Of a DNA stretch of 64,000 nucleotides, positions 43,575 through 52,911 are shown piece by piece. This DNA comes from Verrucomicrobiota bacterium (GTDB taxonomy: Bacteria > Verrucomicrobiota > Verrucomicrobiia > Opitutales > Opitutaceae), in NCBI GenBank assembly GCA_023428905.1, contig JAEYWP010000030.1, forward strand, positions 1 to 64,000, written 5' to 3'. How positions within the stretch are numbered: position 1 is the first letter of the stretch; every line of letters starts with the position of its first letter. A program made the translations under genes and the position numbers. The notes under the pieces were generated by a model, which ran no database searches, was not told the DNA's origin, and saw nothing but the letters and a program-made list of their open reading frames with translations.

Positions 43575-44133
43575 CCAGACTCCGGAAGATCCGGTCCGTC
43601 ATCACACCTACGACGGGATCCAGGAGTACGACAAACGCCTGCCGAACTGGTGGCTGCTGACGTTCTACGCCACCATCGCGTTCTCCGTGGTGTACTGGTT
43701 TTATTACGCCCACACGCCCGTTCCCGGCAGCGACGAGGCACGGATCGAGGGTGAAATGGCCCGGATCAAGGAGGCCAAGCTTGCCACCGGCGCGACCGAG
43801 GTCGACGACGAGCTGCTCTGGACAATGAGCCGCGACCCCAGGGCGGTGGCCGCCGGGGCGGCGACTTTCAAGGCGACCTGCATGAGCTGTCACGGCGAGG
43901 CGCTCGGCGGCGGGATCGGGCCGAGCCTGGTCGACCAGACCTGGCTCTACGGCAGCCGCCCGACCGAGCTTTATGCCACGGTGATGAACGGAACGGCCAA
44001 GGGCATGCCTCCCTGGGGACCCACTCTGGGCGCGAAGAAGGTCACTGAGGTGGTCTCCTTCGTTCTCAGCAAGCATGATCCCGCGGCCCAGGCGGCGGCA
44101 CCCGTATCCACCAACCCATACGCGTCGCATTAG
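43552..44133 (+). CDS. ccoP: cbb3 oxidase subunit CcoP, short mono-haem form
   Basis: Membrane-anchored cytochrome c that passes electrons to CcoO. The 193-residue chain has a conserved front (DGIQEYDKRLPNWW, then a transmembrane helix) and one haem c motif, CMSCH, at 110-114, with GIGPSL and the Met region KGMPPWGP. Standard CcoP has two haem c motifs and about 300 residues; the second cytochrome domain is missing with no frameshift visible in the following DNA. I chose the ATG at 43552, inside ccoQ, because DGIQEYD homology follows; the frame is open a little further upstream. Confidence 0.9.
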   Translation: MSTPSNPNQTPEDPVRHHTYDGIQEYDKRLPNWWLLTFYATIAFSVVYWFYYAHTPVPGSDEARIEGEMARIKEAKLATGATEVDDELLWTMSRDPRAVAAGAATFKATCMSCHGEALGGGIGPSLVDQTWLYGSRPTELYATVMNGTAKGMPPWGPTLGAKKVTEVVSFVLSKHDPAAQAAAPVSTNPYASH

Positions 44134-44150
44134 GCCGCGCCCCATCCTCC

Positions 44151-45632
44151 GTGAGCAGTCCTCCCAAATCCGCCGCCACCCCCCGGCCCACGCCCCAGGG
44201 CGGCACTGCGAGGGAGGCACCCCGTCCCAAGCCGGTCCTGCCGAGCAGGGACAGCGTGACCACCATCCGGGACGACGGCTCGCGCCGCTTCCTGCACCCC
44301 TCTGATGCTCACGGTCGGTTTACCACCGCGCGGCGTGTCACCGCGGTGCTGCTGGTGGGGGTGTACCTGCTGCTGCCGTGGATTCCGGTGGGTGGCCATC
44401 CGGCGCTGTTTCTCGACCTGGCCGGCCGCCGATTCCACCTCTTTGGATGGACCCTGGCCGCCCAGGATCTGTGGCTGACGTTTTTTCTCATCACCGGCCT
44501 GGGGTTCTCCCTCTTCCTCCTCACCGCCCTCCTGGGGCGCGTCTGGTGCGGCTGGGCCTGTCCCCAGACCGTTTTCCTGGATCACGTCTATCGCAGGATC
44601 GAACGCTGGATGGAAGGGGATGCACCCGCGCGCCGGGCGCTGGATGCCGCCCCCTGGAGCACGACCAAGGTGCTTCGACGCGGGACCAAGCAGGTCCTCT
44701 TCTTTGTTGTATCCGCCGGGATCGCACACCTGTTTCTCGCCTACTTCGTCTCGATCCCGGAGTTGTGGGCGATGATGACGACGGCCCCCGGCGAACACTG
44801 GAGTTCCTTCGTCTTCGTCTTTGTCGCGAGCGCGGTCCTGTACTTCAACTTCGCCTGGTTCCGGGAGCAGCTTTGCATCGTGATCTGCCCGTACGGCCGG
44901 CTGCAGTCGGCGCTGATTGACGACCATTCCCTGATCATCGGCTACGACGCCACCCGCGGAGAACCACGCGGCAGGCTGGGTTCGCCAGGGGCGGCCGATT
45001 GTGTGGATTGCAACCGTTGTGTCCAGGTGTGCCCCACCGGCATCGACATCCGCCAGGGACTCCAGATCGAGTGCATCGGCTGCGCCGCCTGCATCGATGC
45101 GTGCGACCAGGTGATGACACGCCTGAAGCGTCCCACCGGCCTGATCCGGTACGACTCCGGCGAGGCTTTCGCGGGACGGAAGACCAGGTGGTTGCGGCCG
45201 CGCACCGTGATGTACGCGGTGCTGCTCCTGGTCGGGGCTGCGGTGGCAGGGTGGGCCCTTTCAACGGTGAAGCCGGCCAGCGTGGGGTTTACCCGGATGC
45301 GCGGGGCGCCGTACTTCGTTGAGGAGACCCGAGTGCGGAACCAGTTTTTGGTGCGCCTGGTGAACAAGCGCTCGGACCCGGTGGCCTTCACCGTCAAGGC
45401 GGTTGATGTGCCGAAGGGCGCCGTTGTCACTGGATTTGAAATACCGGTCGAGCTCCCCGGCCTGGGCGAGGAGGTCCGGCCGCTGGTGGTGCAGGTTCCA
45501 CGCGAGCACTACACCGGGAAGGTGCGCATGTACTTCGAGGTGAGCGACGTCGCGCGGAGTTTTGTGATCCAACGTCCGGTGGAGTTTGTCGGGCCCGATG
45601 TGCGTCTGCTGGAGGAGGCGGGCCGCCGATGA
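44151..45632 (+). CDS. ccoG: cbb3 oxidase assembly protein CcoG (FixG family)
   Basis: Membrane ferredoxin-like protein that reduces copper for cbb3 assembly. The 493 residues have about five transmembrane helices and the CGWACPQTVF loop (metal-site cysteines). Two 4Fe-4S motifs follow, CVDCNRCVQVCPTGIDI and CIGCAACIDACDQVM, and a periplasmic immunoglobulin-like C-terminal domain closes the chain. The start is GTG at 44151. It overlaps the next gene by 4 bp (ATGA). The first 40 residues form a Pro-rich cytoplasmic extension. Confidence 0.95.
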   Translation: MSSPPKSAATPRPTPQGGTAREAPRPKPVLPSRDSVTTIRDDGSRRFLHPSDAHGRFTTARRVTAVLLVGVYLLLPWIPVGGHPALFLDLAGRRFHLFGWTLAAQDLWLTFFLITGLGFSLFLLTALLGRVWCGWACPQTVFLDHVYRRIERWMEGDAPARRALDAAPWSTTKVLRRGTKQVLFFVVSAGIAHLFLAYFVSIPELWAMMTTAPGEHWSSFVFVFVASAVLYFNFAWFREQLCIVICPYGRLQSALIDDHSLIIGYDATRGEPRGRLGSPGAADCVDCNRCVQVCPTGIDIRQGLQIECIGCAACIDACDQVMTRLKRPTGLIRYDSGEAFAGRKTRWLRPRTVMYAVLLLVGAAVAGWALSTVKPASVGFTRMRGAPYFVEETRVRNQFLVRLVNKRSDPVAFTVKAVDVPKGAVVTGFEIPVELPGLGEEVRPLVVQVPREHYTGKVRMYFEVSDVARSFVIQRPVEFVGPDVRLLEEAGRR

Positions 45633-45835
45633 ACACGTCGCCCCAGCCATCGGCCAACCCCGGGAAACCGTCAGAGCCAACCCCGGGAGTCCCGCCACCG
45701 CCGGGCAAGGATCGGCTGCTGTGGTGGGTCGCGGGCGCGTTTGCGCTCCTGATCACTGCGTGGGCCACCTTCTTTGTGATCGCCTCGCGGCAGCACGTGG
45801 CAGAGGTGCCGCTGGAGCGGGGGCCGGCGCGATAG
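45629..45835 (+). CDS. Small membrane protein in the CcoH/FixH position
   Basis: 68 residues: a Pro-rich cytoplasmic N-terminus, one transmembrane helix (LLWWVAGAFALLITAWATFF) and a short tail. FixH/CcoH normally sits between ccoG and ccoI and has about 150 residues with a periplasmic domain. This one lacks that domain, so it is either a strongly reduced CcoH or an unrelated small subunit. It is coupled to ccoG by a 4-bp overlap and lies 9 bp before the SafE-like gene. Confidence 0.65.
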   Translation: MNTSPQPSANPGKPSEPTPGVPPPPGKDRLLWWVAGAFALLITAWATFFVIASRQHVAEVPLERGPAR

Positions 45836-45844
45836 CGTCACGCC

Positions 45845-46537
45845 ATGGAACTCGCCAGTATTCAATCTCCCGCCGCGGCCTTTGTGGCCGGCCTCGTCAC
45901 CAGCCTGCACTGCGCCGGGATGTGCGGCCCGATGGCCTGCTGGCTCTCCCCCCGGCGGCCGGAGGATGATGCCACGACGCTGGCCGTGACGTACCAGGCG
46001 TCGCGCCTCCTGAGTTATGCCGCCATGGGTGCGGTCGCGGGGGCGCTGGGCGGCGTGCCGCTGGCCTGGGTGGATACACAGTGGTTGCGCGGACTGCCCT
46101 GGCTGATGGTGGTGTTTTTTGTCGCGGTGGCGTTCAGGCTCGACCGCCGTGTGCCAAAGCCGGCGATCGCGGTGCGCTGGGCCCTGCGGCTGCAGGCCTG
46201 GGGGCGCGGGCGTTCAAGCCTGGTAGCGGCGGGCACCCTCGGCCTTGCCACCCCACTGCTTCCGTGCGGCCCGCTCTATTTTGTGGCGGCGCTGTCGGGT
46301 TTTGCCGGATCCGCCGTGGGCGGGATGGAATTCATGCTGGCCTTTGGCCTCGGCACCCTCCCGCTGCTTTGGGTCGTGCAGTCGCAGTTTGGCCGCTTGC
46401 GCGCACAGATTACACCGACCACCTATGCCCGGGTGCAGATGGGCACGGCTCTCGTCGCGGCCTGTGTGATCGCATGGCGCCTCCGGAGCACGCTGGGACT
46501 TCCTGGACCGAGTCTGGGCGAGTGGGTGTGCCACTGA
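45845..46537 (+). CDS. SafE/DsbD_2-like membrane transporter, cbb3-associated
   Basis: 230 residues with about six helices. The N-terminal motif SLHCAGMCGPMACWL and the mirrored motif TPLLPCGPLYFVAAL are typical of the TauE/SafE-like or DsbD_2 family often found beside ccoGI, where it is thought to handle copper or thiol-disulphide reduction. It ends only 5 bp before ccoI and is part of the assembly set. Substrate is inferred from context. Confidence 0.85.
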   Translation: MELASIQSPAAAFVAGLVTSLHCAGMCGPMACWLSPRRPEDDATTLAVTYQASRLLSYAAMGAVAGALGGVPLAWVDTQWLRGLPWLMVVFFVAVAFRLDRRVPKPAIAVRWALRLQAWGRGRSSLVAAGTLGLATPLLPCGPLYFVAALSGFAGSAVGGMEFMLAFGLGTLPLLWVVQSQFGRLRAQITPTTYARVQMGTALVAACVIAWRLRSTLGLPGPSLGEWVCH

Positions 46538-46542
46538 TCGCC

Positions 46543-48966
46543 ATGCCATCGCTGCTTACATCCCGCAAGGCCCCGGCGCGCCGGAGCAATCGGTCTCTCC
46601 CGGTCTGTCGCCATTGCGGCATTCCCACGGCCGGGCCGGAGGAAGCGTTTTGTTGTGCGGGCTGTGCCTACGTGCACCGGCTGGTGCACGAAGAGGGCCT
46701 GGGTGCGTATTACCAAATCAAGGACAGGGTCACGGCCCCGGCGGAAGCGGCGTTGCTGCCGGCGCGGGATTTCCAGTGGCTCCAGGAGGCCCAGGCGAAT
46801 GCGGAGCTGAAACATGCCGCCGCGACCCCCGAGCTCTACCTCGATGTCCAGGGGATCTCCTGCGCCGGATGTGTCTGGTTGATCGAGCGCGTCTTCAGCA
46901 AGCAGCAGGGGGCGGGACGCATCGATGTGAACGCCCAGACCGGGCAACTGCGCCTGAGCTGGCAACGCGGGCAATTTGATTCCACGGCCTTCGCCCGGTC
47001 TTTGCAGTCGTTCAACTACCTGCTGTCGACGCCCTCCACCGCGCGCTCGGCCACCCCGGAGAGCCGGGCGCTGGTGCGGAAGATCGGGCTCTGCGCCGCC
47101 TTTGCGATGAACGTGATGCTTTTCACCCTGCCGACGTATTTCGGCATGGAGGCGAGCTTCACCTACGCCCGGCTTTTCAGCACTCTCTCGATGGTGTTCG
47201 GGACGCTGAGCCTGCTGGCGGGAGGCGGGTATTTCATCGGGCGGGCCTTCCGCAGCCTCCGGGAGGGCGCCATGAACATCGATCTCCCCATCGCGCTCGG
47301 GATCGTGGGGGCGTATGGAGGCTCCTTCGCCGGGTGGCTGATGGAGCGCGAGGTGTACAACTACTTCGATTTTGTTTCGACCTTCATCCTGCTGATGCTG
47401 GTCGGGCGGTGGGCGCAGACGGCGGCGGTCGAGCGCAATCAGAGGCGACTGCTGGCGCAGCAACCCACGCCCCCGCGGGTGAAGGCCTGGACGGCGACGG
47501 GCACCGAGGTGCGGATCGCTCCGGAAGACCTGGCCTTGGGACAGCGCTACGTGATCCCGAGCTCCCAGACCGTACCGGTGGAGTCGCGACTGCACTCGGA
47601 CGGTGCCGAGTTCAACCTGTCGTGGATCAACGGGGAGTCGGCTCCGCGAACGTATCAGCGCGGCCAGCGCGTCCCGGCGGGGGCGATCTGCCTGGGCCGC
47701 ACTGAGGTTCAGTTGGAGGCGATACAGCCTTGGGCCCATTCGCTGCTCGCGGAGTTGATGAAGCCGGTTGCGCGGGCCGAGTACCGCAACCGCGTGCTCG
47801 ATCGTGTGATCCAGGGGTATCTGGTCGCCATCATCGCAATCGCGACGCTGGCGGGTGCCGCCTGGTGGTGGGGCACGGGTGACCTCCTTCGCGCCGGTGC
47901 GGTGGTGACGGCCATTCTGGTGGTTTCGTGTCCCTGTGCGATCGGGCTTTCCTTTCCCCTGGCCGACGAGATGGCGACCGTGGCACTGCGGGCTCGAGGC
48001 GTTTTTGTCCGCGTCGGCGACGTGTGGCACCGGCTGCAGAAGGTGCGCACCCTGGTGTTCGACAAGACCGGCACGCTCACGCTCGAAACCCCGACCCTCC
48101 AGGACGGGGCAGACCTCCGTACGCTGGGAGCGCAGGAGCGACAGATCCTTTTCACCCTCGTTCAGGACAACCCGCATCCAGTGGCGCGCTGCCTTGCAGA
48201 ACAGCTCATGGCCCAGGGCGTCAGGGGAATGGTGGATGGCGCGGTCGAGGAGCGGGTGGGGCAGGGCGTCAGCCTGCGCACCGACGACCGGCTCTGGAAA
48301 CTGGGACGTCCTTCCTGGGCGCTCAACGGTCCCGTCGGAGGCGCGGCGGTGGAATCAACGGACACGACCGATACAGTGTTCAGCTGCGACGGGAGCGTGG
48401 TGGCGAGCTTCCGTTTTCAAGAGTGTGCCCGGGCGGATGCCGTGGTGGAAATCCAGCGCCTGCAGCGCCGCGGCCTGACCGTGCACGTGTTGAGTGGAGA
48501 TCGGTCCCACAAGGTGCGTCGATTGACGGAGGCACTCGGGCTCCGCGAGTCCGCCGGCACCGGTGAGATGACACCGCAGGAGAAAGCACGGTGGCTCGAG
48601 GACCACAGCGCGGGCGATGCGATGATGCTGGGCGACGGCGCAAACGACAGCCTGGCATTTGATCGCGCCTTGTGCCGGGGAACGCCGGTGGTGCATCGCG
48701 GCATCCTGGCGGAGAAGGCCGACTTTTATTATCTGGGTCGCGGGATCGACGGGGTGCGCTGCCTGTTTGAGGTGGATGACGTGCGGCGCATGACCCATCG
48801 AGTGCTGCTCGTGTTTTCGATCAGCTACAACCTGCTCGCGGTGGGACTGGCGGTCGGTGGATCGATGAACCCACTGCTTGCCGCCATCATGATGCCGCTC
48901 AGTTCACTGCTCTCGCTGGCAATCGTGGGCTGGGGAATGAAGTCGGTCTGGCGCAAGCAGGGATAG
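46543..48966 (+). CDS. ccoI: Copper-exporting P-type ATPase CcoI
   Basis: P1B-type ATPase that supplies copper to the cbb3 oxidase. The 807-residue protein opens with a Cys-rich metal segment (VCRHCGIP, FCCAGCAYVHRL) and a heavy-metal-associated domain (GISCAGCVWLIERVF). The ATPase core has NGES (TGE-equivalent), the membrane CPC in VVSCPCAIGLSFPL, the phosphorylation site DKTGTLT, an HP pair in NPHPVA and the hinge GDGANDSLAF. I chose the ATG at 46543; an open frame upstream overlaps the SafE gene and is not real. It ends the cco operon, with no good plus-strand terminator seen. Confidence 0.95.
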   Translation: MPSLLTSRKAPARRSNRSLPVCRHCGIPTAGPEEAFCCAGCAYVHRLVHEEGLGAYYQIKDRVTAPAEAALLPARDFQWLQEAQANAELKHAAATPELYLDVQGISCAGCVWLIERVFSKQQGAGRIDVNAQTGQLRLSWQRGQFDSTAFARSLQSFNYLLSTPSTARSATPESRALVRKIGLCAAFAMNVMLFTLPTYFGMEASFTYARLFSTLSMVFGTLSLLAGGGYFIGRAFRSLREGAMNIDLPIALGIVGAYGGSFAGWLMEREVYNYFDFVSTFILLMLVGRWAQTAAVERNQRRLLAQQPTPPRVKAWTATGTEVRIAPEDLALGQRYVIPSSQTVPVESRLHSDGAEFNLSWINGESAPRTYQRGQRVPAGAICLGRTEVQLEAIQPWAHSLLAELMKPVARAEYRNRVLDRVIQGYLVAIIAIATLAGAAWWWGTGDLLRAGAVVTAILVVSCPCAIGLSFPLADEMATVALRARGVFVRVGDVWHRLQKVRTLVFDKTGTLTLETPTLQDGADLRTLGAQERQILFTLVQDNPHPVARCLAEQLMAQGVRGMVDGAVEERVGQGVSLRTDDRLWKLGRPSWALNGPVGGAAVESTDTTDTVFSCDGSVVASFRFQECARADAVVEIQRLQRRGLTVHVLSGDRSHKVRRLTEALGLRESAGTGEMTPQEKARWLEDHSAGDAMMLGDGANDSLAFDRALCRGTPVVHRGILAEKADFYYLGRGIDGVRCLFEVDDVRRMTHRVLLVFSISYNLLAVGLAVGGSMNPLLAAIMMPLSSLLSLAIVGWGMKSVWRKQG

Positions 48967-49013
48967 GATGAAGCGACGCGCCGGGTCCCGCCTCCCGGCC
49001 AGCGAACGCGCAT

Positions 49014-49045
49014 AAAAAAGCCCGGCACGCGGGGGCGGCCGGGCT
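49014..49045 (-). terminator. Intrinsic terminator of the aldose epimerase gene
   Basis: An 8-bp stem (AGCCCGGC at 49019-49026, GCCGGGCT at 49038-49045) with an 11-base loop. On the minus strand it continues into a T-tract (A-run at 49014-49019). It lies 20 bp after the epimerase stop and also separates it from the convergent ccoI. Confidence 0.88.
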
Positions 49046-49065
49046 CGAAGGAGATTCAGGTCCGC

Positions 49066-50190
49066 TTACTTCGTGAAGCGGTGGACCAGCGTGTGACGGT
49101 AGGTCTCACCCGGGCGGAGAACAGCGCTTGGGAAGTTAGCCTTGTTGGGAGCGTCGGGGAAGTTCTGCGTCTCGAGGCAAAGTCCGGTGCGGAACTTGTA
49201 GTTGACCCCATTCTTGCCGGTCACGGTGCCGTCCAGAAAATTGCCACCGTAGAACTGGATGCCGGGTTGATCGGTATAGACCTCCATGGTGCGACCCGAA
49301 GCCGGATCCTTCACCACTGCGGCGCGGCGCAGACCGTCGCCCTTGCGCAGAACCCAGCAGTGGTCGTATCCACCCGCAAATTTCAGAGCCTCGAAGGCCT
49401 CGTCGGCGCGCGCCCCGATCTTCGTCGGTTTGCGGAAATCCATCGGCGTGCCCTCAACCGGGGCGAGCTCACCCGTTGGGATCAGTCCTTTGTCGGTGGG
49501 GAGGTAGGCATCCGCCTCAATCATCAGTTCATGGTCGTTGATCGACTTGGTCGCATCGCCGGTGAGATTCCAATAGGTGTGGTGGGCGAGGTTGACGATG
49601 GTGGCCTTGTCGGTGGTCGCACTCACCTCCCAGATCAGCTCGTCCTTCTCCGTCAGCCAATACGTGACCACGGTGGTGAGATTGCCGGGATAACCCTCTT
49701 CGCCATCCTTCGCCACGTAGGTCAGGGCCACGCCGCTCGCGCCCGGCTTGTTCACCGGGGCTCCGCTCCAGAGCACCTTGTCGAAGCCCTTTTCGCCGCC
49801 GTGCAGATGGCAGGGGACGTCGTTCGGCTGGTTATTGGTGGCGAGCTGGTAGGTCTTGCCGTCGAGCGTAAATTTGCCGGCGCCGATGCGGTTGCCGAAC
49901 CGACCCACGGTCGACCCGAAATAGTTGGTGTTGGTCAGCCAGCCCTCGTGCGTGTCGTAACCGAGAGTGACATCGACGCGTTTCCCCTTCTCCGTGGGAA
50001 CCTCCATGCTGACGAGGATGGCGCCATACTCGGAGACTCTGGCGACATAACCGTTTTCGTTGGTGAGCGTGAACAGCTTCACCTCCCGACCGTCGGGCAT
50101 CTTTCCGTAGGTTGCGGATTTAACTTCAGAGGCTTGCATCGGATTCAGAACCAAGAGAGTCGCAGCAAACGCCGCGAGAAGCTTTTTCAT
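49066..50190 (-). CDS. galM: Exported aldose 1-epimerase (galactose mutarotase)
   Basis: Interconverts alpha and beta anomers of hexoses. The 374-residue protein carries an N-terminal signal peptide (MKKLLAAFAATLLVL), so it works in the periplasm or outside. Catalytic residues are in VPCHLHGGEKGFDKV (His), NLAHHTYWNLTG (His) and CLETQNFPDAPN (Glu). NYFGSTVGRFGNRIG is a family signature. I chose the ATG at 50190 because the signal peptide starts there; an upstream start at 50256 would bury it. It is monocistronic with its own terminator, about 200 bp after batD. Confidence 0.93.
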   Translation of the reverse strand: MKKLLAAFAATLLVLNPMQASEVKSATYGKMPDGREVKLFTLTNENGYVARVSEYGAILVSMEVPTEKGKRVDVTLGYDTHEGWLTNTNYFGSTVGRFGNRIGAGKFTLDGKTYQLATNNQPNDVPCHLHGGEKGFDKVLWSGAPVNKPGASGVALTYVAKDGEEGYPGNLTTVVTYWLTEKDELIWEVSATTDKATIVNLAHHTYWNLTGDATKSINDHELMIEADAYLPTDKGLIPTGELAPVEGTPMDFRKPTKIGARADEAFEALKFAGGYDHCWVLRKGDGLRRAAVVKDPASGRTMEVYTDQPGIQFYGGNFLDGTVTGKNGVNYKFRTGLCLETQNFPDAPNKANFPSAVLRPGETYRHTLVHRFTK

Positions 50191-50392
50191 TGGGTAGGGC
50201 AGGGTTGTGGGAGACGTTCTGGCAGCCGCCGCCCGTGAGAGCGTTGCGTTGCACACGGGTTCGGAAAACGGGGTGACCAGTGTTGTTCCGACGGTCCTGT
50301 GACACCGCGGCAGGGTCCACTACACTGTCTCATGACGGTAATGTACCCTCCCGCTGTCCCGAGTGCCCGCCCCGCAGCTGAGGTCAGCGGGC

Positions 50393-52906
50393 CTACTTCC
50401 ACAGAGGGACGAGTTCTTCCTGTCGTACCCAGCCCGTCTGGCCGTTTTCGAACGCAAGCCGGCGCCACCCCAGGAAGGTCTTGTCAGCCACCGCGATGGT
50501 GCCCGCCGCCAAGGGCGAGGTCTTCTGGACGGTATCCACCTCGGTCGGAATGGAGCGCAGCACCGACGGCTTCCACAGGATCACCGCGCGCGCATCCGCC
50601 GCATTGCCGTAGGCGCCGACGCCGATCCCGCCGGATACGGCGCCTACCAGAGCCACCGCAAGCAAGGTCCAACCCAAAAACCGCGCGGCCCGAGCCGTGC
50701 GCTGATACGCCGCGAACAAGAAACAGAAAAGCGCCACCGCTGCGGTCCAGGCACACCCGACGAGCACACGCTGCCATTCCGCAGGGGAGAGAACCCGCGC
50801 CATGCTGTGATAGGTCGAAGGCGTGATGAAGGCCGCCAGTGAACCGGGGGCGAAGCCGGCCCGTTCGGAGAAAAGCGTCAGGTGCCAGCGGGTGGAGTCG
50901 TGCCTGGGGTGCTGCACAAACGCGGAAGCGGCATGCGCCGCCGCTTCTCCCCATCGGCTCTGCTGGGAGAGCGCCAGGGCGAGATTGTGGTGTGCCGCCC
51001 AATCATCACCGCGGGTTCCAACCGCCTGCCGCCAGTGGCGTTCAGCCTCCGGAAAATCTCCTCGCGCATAGGCCGCCAGGCCCGTATCGGCCCGTGTCTC
51101 CGACACCGCAAGGACGCTGAGCACCAGCGCCGCCGCGAAAGGCAGAAGATTGCGCGCCCGGAAAAGCTGGAGGGGGGTGAAACGTGGAAGTCGGACTGCC
51201 TCGGCTGCCGTATTCGCCCGATGGATCCACTCTGGTGGGAGCGTGGCGCGCGCTCCGTAAAGCGCGGTTTCGGATTCTCGCCAAAGCCCTGCCCACGTAC
51301 GCCCCTCCGCCTCGGGAAGGAAGGTCTCGAAATACTTCGCGGTGGGAACCGCCGCCGGTACCTGCCAAAGCGCGGCTGTCTCTCGTTGCCACGCTTGAAC
51401 GAGGGCAGAGCGACCTTCGACTTCGGTCGTGTTAGCCAGCCGACGCAGGGCCTCCCGCAGCTGGTCCCGCGCCGTGCGCCGGTCCCGATACGGGTCTGTC
51501 TTTTTTGCCCGCCTCCAGGCGAGGGCCAGCCAGGCTGCCAGCAGCGGTAACAGCGGCAGGCAGAGCAATCCGGTGAGGGTGCTATGGGACCAGGGCAGGG
51601 GCGCGTGACCGGAGGCATCTACCGCGTCTCTTGGAATGGGCGCAGGGGCGAGAGGCGGAGTGACCGGTCGAGAGCTGACCGGTGTTTGGCTGGCCGCAGG
51701 GCCACCGGGGGGCGTGGCGGTTGGCAGGCTTGCGGTGCGCGCCACCGGTGCTGTCACATTGACGGTGACACGTTCCGTGGTGGCGGTCCGATAGACCCCG
51801 GCCGCAGCGTCAAAATAGGACCAAGACACAGGTCCGAGTTGATAAACGCCGGGTTGTGTCGGGATCAGGACAACGTCTTCGGTCAGGGAGCCGTCGAATA
51901 ATTTGCCCTCCGCAAGCGTGCGCCGCGCCTGGGGCTGCACGACGCGGAAGTCGCGGGACACGTCACGCGCGGGGAGGCTGGCAATGTCGGGCCAGTTCCC
52001 CGTCCCGGTCAGCGTCAGCGTCCAGGTGATCGGTTCGCCCACGGCGCTCGTGGCCGGCACCACCTTGGATTCAAGTTTGAAGTTTCCGACCGCACCCTGG
52101 AACGATGCCGGGGCGGGGGAGGGCAATGCTTTGACGCGCAGCTCGGGACGTCCACTGGCGATGGCGTATTGCTCGAGATTGGGCCTCGAAAAGAAACCAA
52201 AACCCGGACTGCCGGTGGACAAGTTCACCAGCTGCGATGTCGCATTCAGCGTCACCGCGCCCGGTTCCTTTGCGTAAGCGCGGGTGGTGTAAGAAAACCG
52301 GATACGCTGTTCTCCACTCACCGCCGTTTCCGCGACCTGCGCTTCGGGCCAGTCTTCAACCGCGAGCGGCGCCGGAGACCACTCGGGGAGATTCGACCGG
52401 GAGTGGAAATAGCGGCGTGCCACATCAAGCGAATAACGCAGGTCGAACACCTGCCCGGCCCAGACCTCGGCCGGCGCTTCCAACTGGGCATTTGCGACCC
52501 GGTCGAGGGCCACCGCGCCCTGGCCGACGGTGGCATCACCCACCTCATAGGTCGCGGCTGCGACCGGGATTTTTCCTTTGTTGGTCGCGACGGCAAAAGG
52601 CGGGATCGTGAGTGTCATTCGCTGCGTGGCCCGCGCATGGAAGGTGATGGTCACGGTTTGGGAAACGCGGCCGTTTACGATCGAGACATTGCTGGCCTGG
52701 CCCACGGCCTGGAGTTGCAAACCGGGTACGGCGGGTACCGCGGGATCACCTGCCGGATCGCATCCCTCGAACACCAGTTGCAGTTCGCTGGTCTGGTTGA
52801 GCGGCAACGTGCCGGTGGATGGCTCCCACTTCACGGCCTGTCCGTAGGCGCAGAGTGCACCGCAGAGCAGCGAGAGGATAACGAGCGTGAGTCGATTCAA
52901 TCGCAT
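50393..52906 (-). CDS. batD: BatD-like protein with C-terminal TPR and SH3-like domains
   Basis: 837 residues, last gene of the moxR/bat operon. A signal peptide (ending GALCAYG) leads into a large beta-rich periplasmic BatD domain (VKWEPSTGTLPLNQTSELQL, WAGQVFDLRYSLDVARRYFH), followed by a Pro-rich linker and a transmembrane helix near 455. After a helical region comes a second helix (LLPFAAALVLSVLAVS), a TPR-like stretch (AYARGDFPEAERHWRQAVG) and two more helices. The last 45 residues look like a bacterial SH3 domain (LGWRRLAFENGQTGWVRQEE). I chose the ATG at 52906, 5 bp after batB; a GTG at 52918 is possible. Confidence 0.85.
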   Translation of the reverse strand: MRLNRLTLVILSLLCGALCAYGQAVKWEPSTGTLPLNQTSELQLVFEGCDPAGDPAVPAVPGLQLQAVGQASNVSIVNGRVSQTVTITFHARATQRMTLTIPPFAVATNKGKIPVAAATYEVGDATVGQGAVALDRVANAQLEAPAEVWAGQVFDLRYSLDVARRYFHSRSNLPEWSPAPLAVEDWPEAQVAETAVSGEQRIRFSYTTRAYAKEPGAVTLNATSQLVNLSTGSPGFGFFSRPNLEQYAIASGRPELRVKALPSPAPASFQGAVGNFKLESKVVPATSAVGEPITWTLTLTGTGNWPDIASLPARDVSRDFRVVQPQARRTLAEGKLFDGSLTEDVVLIPTQPGVYQLGPVSWSYFDAAAGVYRTATTERVTVNVTAPVARTASLPTATPPGGPAASQTPVSSRPVTPPLAPAPIPRDAVDASGHAPLPWSHSTLTGLLCLPLLPLLAAWLALAWRRAKKTDPYRDRRTARDQLREALRRLANTTEVEGRSALVQAWQRETAALWQVPAAVPTAKYFETFLPEAEGRTWAGLWRESETALYGARATLPPEWIHRANTAAEAVRLPRFTPLQLFRARNLLPFAAALVLSVLAVSETRADTGLAAYARGDFPEAERHWRQAVGTRGDDWAAHHNLALALSQQSRWGEAAAHAASAFVQHPRHDSTRWHLTLFSERAGFAPGSLAAFITPSTYHSMARVLSPAEWQRVLVGCAWTAAVALFCFLFAAYQRTARAARFLGWTLLAVALVGAVSGGIGVGAYGNAADARAVILWKPSVLRSIPTEVDTVQKTSPLAAGTIAVADKTFLGWRRLAFENGQTGWVRQEELVPLWK

Positions 52907-52911
52907 GAGTG

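Noticed and set aside
42415..44133. Frameshift explaining the missing second haem domain of CcoP
   Set aside because: I looked for a second CxxCH in the bases after ccoP; ccoG begins 17 bp later, so there is no room for a lost domain.
46081..46542. N-terminal extension of the CcoI frame
   Set aside because: It overlaps the SafE-like gene, whose helices and motifs are clear. CcoI-type sequence starts at the ATG at 46543.
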